Shown in pieces: positions 59,629 through 64,000 of a DNA stretch of 64,000 nucleotides. The translations under genes were made by a program, and so were the position numbers. The notes beneath the pieces were generated by a model. That model worked only from the letters and a program-made list of their open reading frames with translations. It did no database searches and had not been told where the DNA came from. Numbering within the stretch: the stretch's first letter is position 1; every line of letters begins with the position of its first letter. This DNA is from SAR324 cluster bacterium JCVI-SC AAA005 (GTDB lineage Bacteria > SAR324 > NAC60-12). The stretch covers positions 1 through 64,000 of the forward strand of contig AGAU01000041.1 in assembly GCA_000224765.2 (NCBI GenBank), in the 5' to 3' direction.

Positions 59629-59667
59629 GGTTGGGCCAAAAAAAAGGATTTTTTATATGGTCCAACC
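59629..59667. promoter_or_regulatory. Long inverted repeat upstream of tctC; candidate FCD-GntR operator or 5'-UTR hairpin
   Basis: GGTTGGGCCA (59629-59638) ... TGGTCCAACC (59658-59667), 9/10 complementary with one G-U; inner A-run/T-run can extend the stem. Confidence 0.5.
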
Positions 59668-60685
59668 GTTTTTGGTTTTAATGGAAGCAGATATGAAAAG
59701 CAACCATAAATTACGTTTGACAGTAATCATGGACTTATTTCAGTATTAAAGCCCTAAGCAGACATCTGGCATAGGAACACTCTCCAAGTCATGTCAGCTA
59801 ACTTTCTAGAAAAGCGATCCTGATAATGGAACTCTGGTTTGGTTATTCGACTTAACTGGGCTTCCCTGTGTTGCATTATTTTCTTCCAGCAGCATTTTCA
59901 TCGAGATGATAGTTGCTTAGCTCAACGCTCAAATACCGCTTATCAACTCAGCTTGAAGTTATCGATGATCATCATCGTGCAGAAATCGATTTGTTGAATT
60001 CTTGAAAGTTTTCTCCAATACTGGGAAGGAGAAAATTGATGAGTTGATACAGAGATTTGAGAGGAAAGCCCCATATTATGTTAATGAAGAAAAAGCCTGT
60101 ATGTAGAGCGTGATGTATCCCGGCTTTAAAAAGCTCGGGTAGACCCGCTCAGAGACTCTGAATACGATCAAAGTAGCCCGAATGAACTGAGAGGATAAGC
60201 GTGATTCACTCCAACTTTGGAAGTTTTTGGAATATTACTACATGGCTTGGTTCGAAGACTATGCACTAGATTTTGATATTCCAGCTACAGAATTTATTCT
60301 TCAGTTTGAAGAAGCGGCATCACGCATTTTTTTGTTTCGATTCTAAGATTCTCTAGAACAGGGCTGATAAATTTAGCAATCGAACTTAGAGAAAAGAGAA
60401 TGGATTTTACAATGGTTGTCTCCAGAGGTTTGATGAAGAAAGGTGTCGAAAATATTATCGGTAATTATCTCGCCAACTAAAAGACCTTCATAGTAATCCG
60501 ACCACGGTTCCTCATGTGGTCAATTCTTCGTATCCATCCACTTCCACCTTTCAGAGACAGCTGATCTGTTATCTGTATGCAGATTTACTGGTTTAAAATT
60601 TAGTGTTAAATTAATTAATATATGACTATTATGAAATATGCTATAAAAGATAAATAATAATTATAACTATCTCCGTGGAGCATCT

Positions 60686-61132
60686 ATGGAAACAAGAATG
60701 CCAGTCATCAAAGCACTAGAAAAGATTGGATGTGCCAGAAATACTTTGTATAAATTAATGAGTCTTCACGGAATTGAATCAACCCGAGAAGGGAATCAAA
60801 GATTTCTGCAAAAAGAAGATTATGAAAAATTGTTTGAACTTTATCAGACAACTATTAAGAAAAGAAAAAAGCAGGATAAGTCCAAAATGCCAAGACTTCC
60901 TGAGGAAGCGGGTGCTCGCTTGGAACAATTGATTGAAGTGGCGTGGACAGAGAGACAACTGAATGCCCGACTTACGGAAGATATCAAGGAATTGAAAGAG
61001 CAGATCAAGAATTTGCTGGAACTGAACGCTGAACTTGTGAAGAGTAATCTACACCTCATTGGCTCGGTTCGGCATTCATTGGATGCCCAAAATCGACGAC
61101 AACAAACCGAATCTTCTACTGTGGATATGTGA
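60686..61132 (+). CDS. Hypothetical protein: N-terminal helix-turn-helix-like segment plus coiled coil
   Basis: VIKALEKIGCARNTLYKLMSLHGIESTREGNQRFLQKEDYEKL (MerR/excisionase-like HTH) then LTEDIKELKEQIKNLLELNAEL heptads. Confidence 0.6.
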   Translation: METRMPVIKALEKIGCARNTLYKLMSLHGIESTREGNQRFLQKEDYEKLFELYQTTIKKRKKQDKSKMPRLPEEAGARLEQLIEVAWTERQLNARLTEDIKELKEQIKNLLELNAELVKSNLHLIGSVRHSLDAQNRRQQTESSTVDM

Positions 61133-61191
61133 TTAATAAAGACATCTTCTCAGTTAAATTCAAGATAGCGTTTTGATCCTTCAGGAACCAC

Positions 61192-62778
61192 ATGGGGAAC
61201 TTTTCTTGGGCGATGCCCTACGCGTCTCGCAGAATGCCAATTTTTGCAGAAAACATGGTTGCAACTTCGCAGCCGCTAGCAGCTCAGGCTGGTTTACGTA
61301 TGTTACAGGATGGAGGCAATGCTGTAGATGCAGCGCTGGCGACCGCCATAACCCTGACAGTGGTCGAGCCGGTGATGAATGGCATTGGCTCTGACGCCTT
61401 CTGTATCCTCTGGGATGGTCAACAGCTCCACGGGTTGAATGCTTCAGGACGTGCACCAGCTTCCTGGACTCCAGAGCGCTTTGCAGGTCTTGAGGAAATG
61501 CCTCAACGTGGTTGGGACGCCATCACGGTGCCTGGATGTGTCTCAGCGTGGGTGGCATTATCTAAACGTTTCGGTCGTTTACCCTTTGAAAAGTTATTCG
61601 AACCTGCGATCCACTACGCTGATTCTGGGTTCCAAGTTGGGCCTGTCTCGGCAGAAATGTGGGAAGAATCCGTCGGGATTCTCGGTGGATTTGAGGAATT
61701 TTGTAGGGTTTTCCTACCGCAGGGAAGAGCTCTTCGAACGGGAGAACGGTTTCAAAACCCAGATCAGGCCAAGACACTTCAACTTATCGCAGAAACTAAG
61801 GGTGAGGCCTTCTATCGAGGGTTTTTGGCCGAGCAAATCATTGTAGACTCAACACGTCATGGCGGTGCAATGAATTTTACAGATTTAGGCCAACATCGAT
61901 GCGACTGGGTGGGTACTGTCTCCAAGGAATTCATGGGTCATGAACTTCACGAAATCCCTCCTAATGGTCAGGGTCTGGCTGCCTTAATTGCTCTGGGCAT
62001 TCTGGAACATCTGCCCATCAAAAATTGGCCTGTTGATTCGGTTGATAGTCTTCATGTCCAAATTGAAGCAATGAAACTAGCTTTGGCGGATGCTTATCGC
62101 TATTTTGCTGATTCCTCAACAATGGAAGTGACTGCTGAAAAGTTGCTAAATGAGGAATATCTCAAGCAACGCTCTCAAATCATAGATTTGAGTAAAGCTC
62201 AGGAGATGGGCCATGGGGTTCCCAAACCATGTGGTACAGTGTACCTAACTGCCGCAGATCAAAGTGGAATGATGGTTTCTTTCATTCAGTCAAACTACAT
62301 GGGCTTTGGTTCTGGAATTGTGGTACCTGGTACAGGCATTAGCCTCCAAAATAGGGCAGCTGGTTTTAACCTGAAGGAAGGCCACCCAAATCAGGTGCGT
62401 GGTGGCAAACGCCCATTCCATACAATCATTCCAGCGTTTTTAATGAAGGACGGTAATCCAGAAATGAGTTTTGGGATGATGGCTGGTCCCATGCAGGCCC
62501 AAGGACACGTACAACTGATGTTGCGAATGTTCACTTATGGGCAGAATCCACAGACCGCAGTGGACGGACCCCGGTGGCAGGTGCTAGAGAGACTAAATGT
62601 CGCAATTGAAGAGGATTTTCCAACAGAGGTGTTAAGCAAACTACAACTACTTGGTCATAAACTTCAGGTCAGGCCAAGACAGCCTTTCTTTGGGGGAGCC
62701 CAGTTAATTTATCGTATGCAGGATGGATATTGCGGAGCATCCGAACCACGTAAAGAGGGTCAGGCTGTTGGCTTCTAA
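61192..62778 (+). CDS. ggt: Gamma-glutamyltransferase family protein
   Basis: MVATSQPLAAQAGLRMLQDGGNAVDAALATAITLTVVEPVMNGIGSDAF; CGTVYLTAADQSGMMVSFIQSNYMGFGSGIVVPGTGI. Confidence 0.92.
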   Translation: MGNFSWAMPYASRRMPIFAENMVATSQPLAAQAGLRMLQDGGNAVDAALATAITLTVVEPVMNGIGSDAFCILWDGQQLHGLNASGRAPASWTPERFAGLEEMPQRGWDAITVPGCVSAWVALSKRFGRLPFEKLFEPAIHYADSGFQVGPVSAEMWEESVGILGGFEEFCRVFLPQGRALRTGERFQNPDQAKTLQLIAETKGEAFYRGFLAEQIIVDSTRHGGAMNFTDLGQHRCDWVGTVSKEFMGHELHEIPPNGQGLAALIALGILEHLPIKNWPVDSVDSLHVQIEAMKLALADAYRYFADSSTMEVTAEKLLNEEYLKQRSQIIDLSKAQEMGHGVPKPCGTVYLTAADQSGMMVSFIQSNYMGFGSGIVVPGTGISLQNRAAGFNLKEGHPNQVRGGKRPFHTIIPAFLMKDGNPEMSFGMMAGPMQAQGHVQLMLRMFTYGQNPQTAVDGPRWQVLERLNVAIEEDFPTEVLSKLQLLGHKLQVRPRQPFFGGAQLIYRMQDGYCGASEPRKEGQAVGF

Positions 62779-62853
62779 ATAAGTTAGGATAATATTCTAT
62801 ATAAAGTATATTAAATTAATTATTTTATCAGAGATATTTAGCGCAAAGCTTAA

Positions 62854-63828
62854 CTATGGTTTGGAATTGAACAGAAATCTTTTATCTCTGATGTTATTGA
62901 TTGTTACAGCAATCAAAACGATTATTCCCATGATGAAAAGTTGCCAAAAATAATCGACACCTGCAATTACTAAAGCATTTGTCATCATAGATAATAATAT
63001 TGCACCCATCAATGTTCCGTAAACAGTTCCTTTACCCCCAAACAAACTCGTCCCGCCAATGATTACTGCAGCAATAACGTGAATTTCCATGGAAGTGCCG
63101 ATTGTCGCCTGGGTGGAGTCTATTCTAGTAATCATTATTAGTCCTCCGAGAGCGACTGATAAGCCCATGAAAGAATAAACTAAAATTTCTACTAAATTGA
63201 CATTTACTCCTGCAAGTCTGGCTGCCTCACGGTTCCCACCTACAGATCTAGCGTGCAAACCAAATTTTGTTTTATTGAACAACCAAGCACCAAATAAAGT
63301 AAAAATAAGTGAAATTAAAACAGGTACAGGTATTCCAATTATATCACCTTGACCTATCCAAGTTAAAGATTCAGGCAAACCATAATGCATTTTTCCTGCT
63401 GAGTGAACTAATGCAAGACCTCTAAGACTTACCATAATGCCCAGTGTTGCTATAAAAGGAGGAATATTTATGTAAGATATTAGGTAACCAGTAAAAGCAC
63501 CTAGTGTCCCTCCCATTAAAAACATCAAAAGGACTCCAAGTATTGGGTCGAGTCCATTTTTTATCAATTCAAAGCTTACTACAGTGATGAGGGCCAGTAA
63601 TGAACCAACAGACAGATCTATTCCAGCTGCAGCAATTACAAAGGTCATCCCTACTGCTAATATGATATAATATGAAGCTTGTGTTAAAACATTAAGTAAA
63701 TTGGTAATCGTTGCAAACTTAGGATTTATTAAAGAAAATAAGATAGCCAATATAATGACCACTATGGTTAGCCCTAACCCTTGAAAAAGCCACTTCCTGT
63801 CCGCATTACCGATCAATGAATCTGACAT
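62854..63828 (-). CDS. Sugar ABC transporter permease (RbsC family)
   Basis: AVGMTFVIAAAGIDLSVGSLLALITV; AAVIIGGTSLFGGKGTVYGTLMGAILLSMM. Confidence 0.94.
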   Translation of the reverse strand: MSDSLIGNADRKWLFQGLGLTIVVIILAILFSLINPKFATITNLLNVLTQASYYIILAVGMTFVIAAAGIDLSVGSLLALITVVSFELIKNGLDPILGVLLMFLMGGTLGAFTGYLISYINIPPFIATLGIMVSLRGLALVHSAGKMHYGLPESLTWIGQGDIIGIPVPVLISLIFTLFGAWLFNKTKFGLHARSVGGNREAARLAGVNVNLVEILVYSFMGLSVALGGLIMITRIDSTQATIGTSMEIHVIAAVIIGGTSLFGGKGTVYGTLMGAILLSMMTNALVIAGVDYFWQLFIMGIIVLIAVTINNIRDKRFLFNSKP

Positions 63829-63840
63829 GTTTTTATAATT

Positions 63841-64000
63841 TTAAGATAATCCAAAAGTAATTAATTTTACAATTTCTTCACGGGAAGTATTTTGTGCTTC
63901 CAATACTTTTATCAACTTTCCATTTTTCATAACAGCTATTCGATCAGATAGTTTAAAAACATGTTCAAGATTATGGCTAATTATCAAAACACTTACACTC
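63841..64000 (-). CDS. Sugar ABC transporter ATP-binding protein (RbsA-like), C-terminal part; truncated by window edge
   Basis: Hand translation of minus strand: SVSVLIISHNLEHVFKLSDRIAVMKNGKLIKVLEAQNTSREEIVKLITFGLS*; directly upstream of the RbsC-type permease. Confidence 0.85.
   Translation of the reverse strand, partial: SVSVLIISHNLEHVFKLSDRIAVMKNGKLIKVLEAQNTSREEIVKLITFGLS

Noticed and set aside
60100-60180. Possible tRNA-like fold near the CCCGGCTT...AAGCTCGGG hairpin
   Set aside because: No D/T-arm consensus (GTTCRANYC) or acceptor stem could be found; only a simple hairpin.
61439-61846. 135-aa plus-strand ORF
   Set aside because: Alternative frame within gamma-glutamyltransferase.
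1-64000. CRISPR arrays, insertion sequences, integrase or toxin-antitoxin systems
   Set aside because: No regularly spaced repeats, no transposase or integrase motifs, and no recognisable TA pair seen; absence is by eye only.

Overview
The 64 kb window is a bacterial accessory or catabolic region, densely coding on both strands. No rRNA, tRNA, CRISPR array or intact mobile element was recognised by eye. It reads as a series of substrate-utilisation modules: (1) a Dpp-type ABC ATPase fragment followed by two tandem PHP/CehA-like hydrolases (1-3.9 kb); (2) a PLP enzyme (frameshifted), FMO-like flavoprotein, two CMD/AhpD-like proteins and an opine dehydrogenase, linked by 4-bp ATGA overlaps, then a Pot-type ABC importer (8.4-17.9 kb); (3) a long minus-strand LacI / GH38 / Dpp-type ABC / PhyH / Gfo-Idh-MocA / VOC cluster (29-44 kb), flanked by a fourth PhyH gene, a sugar isomerase, ThuA and another Gfo/Idh/MocA gene; (4) a sulfatase / enolase-superfamily / lactate-racemase-like / TctABC / FCD-GntR cluster (49-59.5 kb); (5) gamma-glutamyltransferase and the start of a sugar ABC importer at the right edge. 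At least five genes appear disrupted: a serine-hydrolase relic, an IlvD/Edd relic, the class V PLP enzyme, an APH-like kinase with one internal TAA, and a VOC gene. The sequence also shows a 10-bp perfect hairpin between SBP and permease genes, a CAAACGTTTG LacI-type palindrome, a long inverted repeat upstream of tctC, and a 36-aa candidate membrane protein missing from the ORF track. All family calls are from motif recognition by eye; no database search was run.
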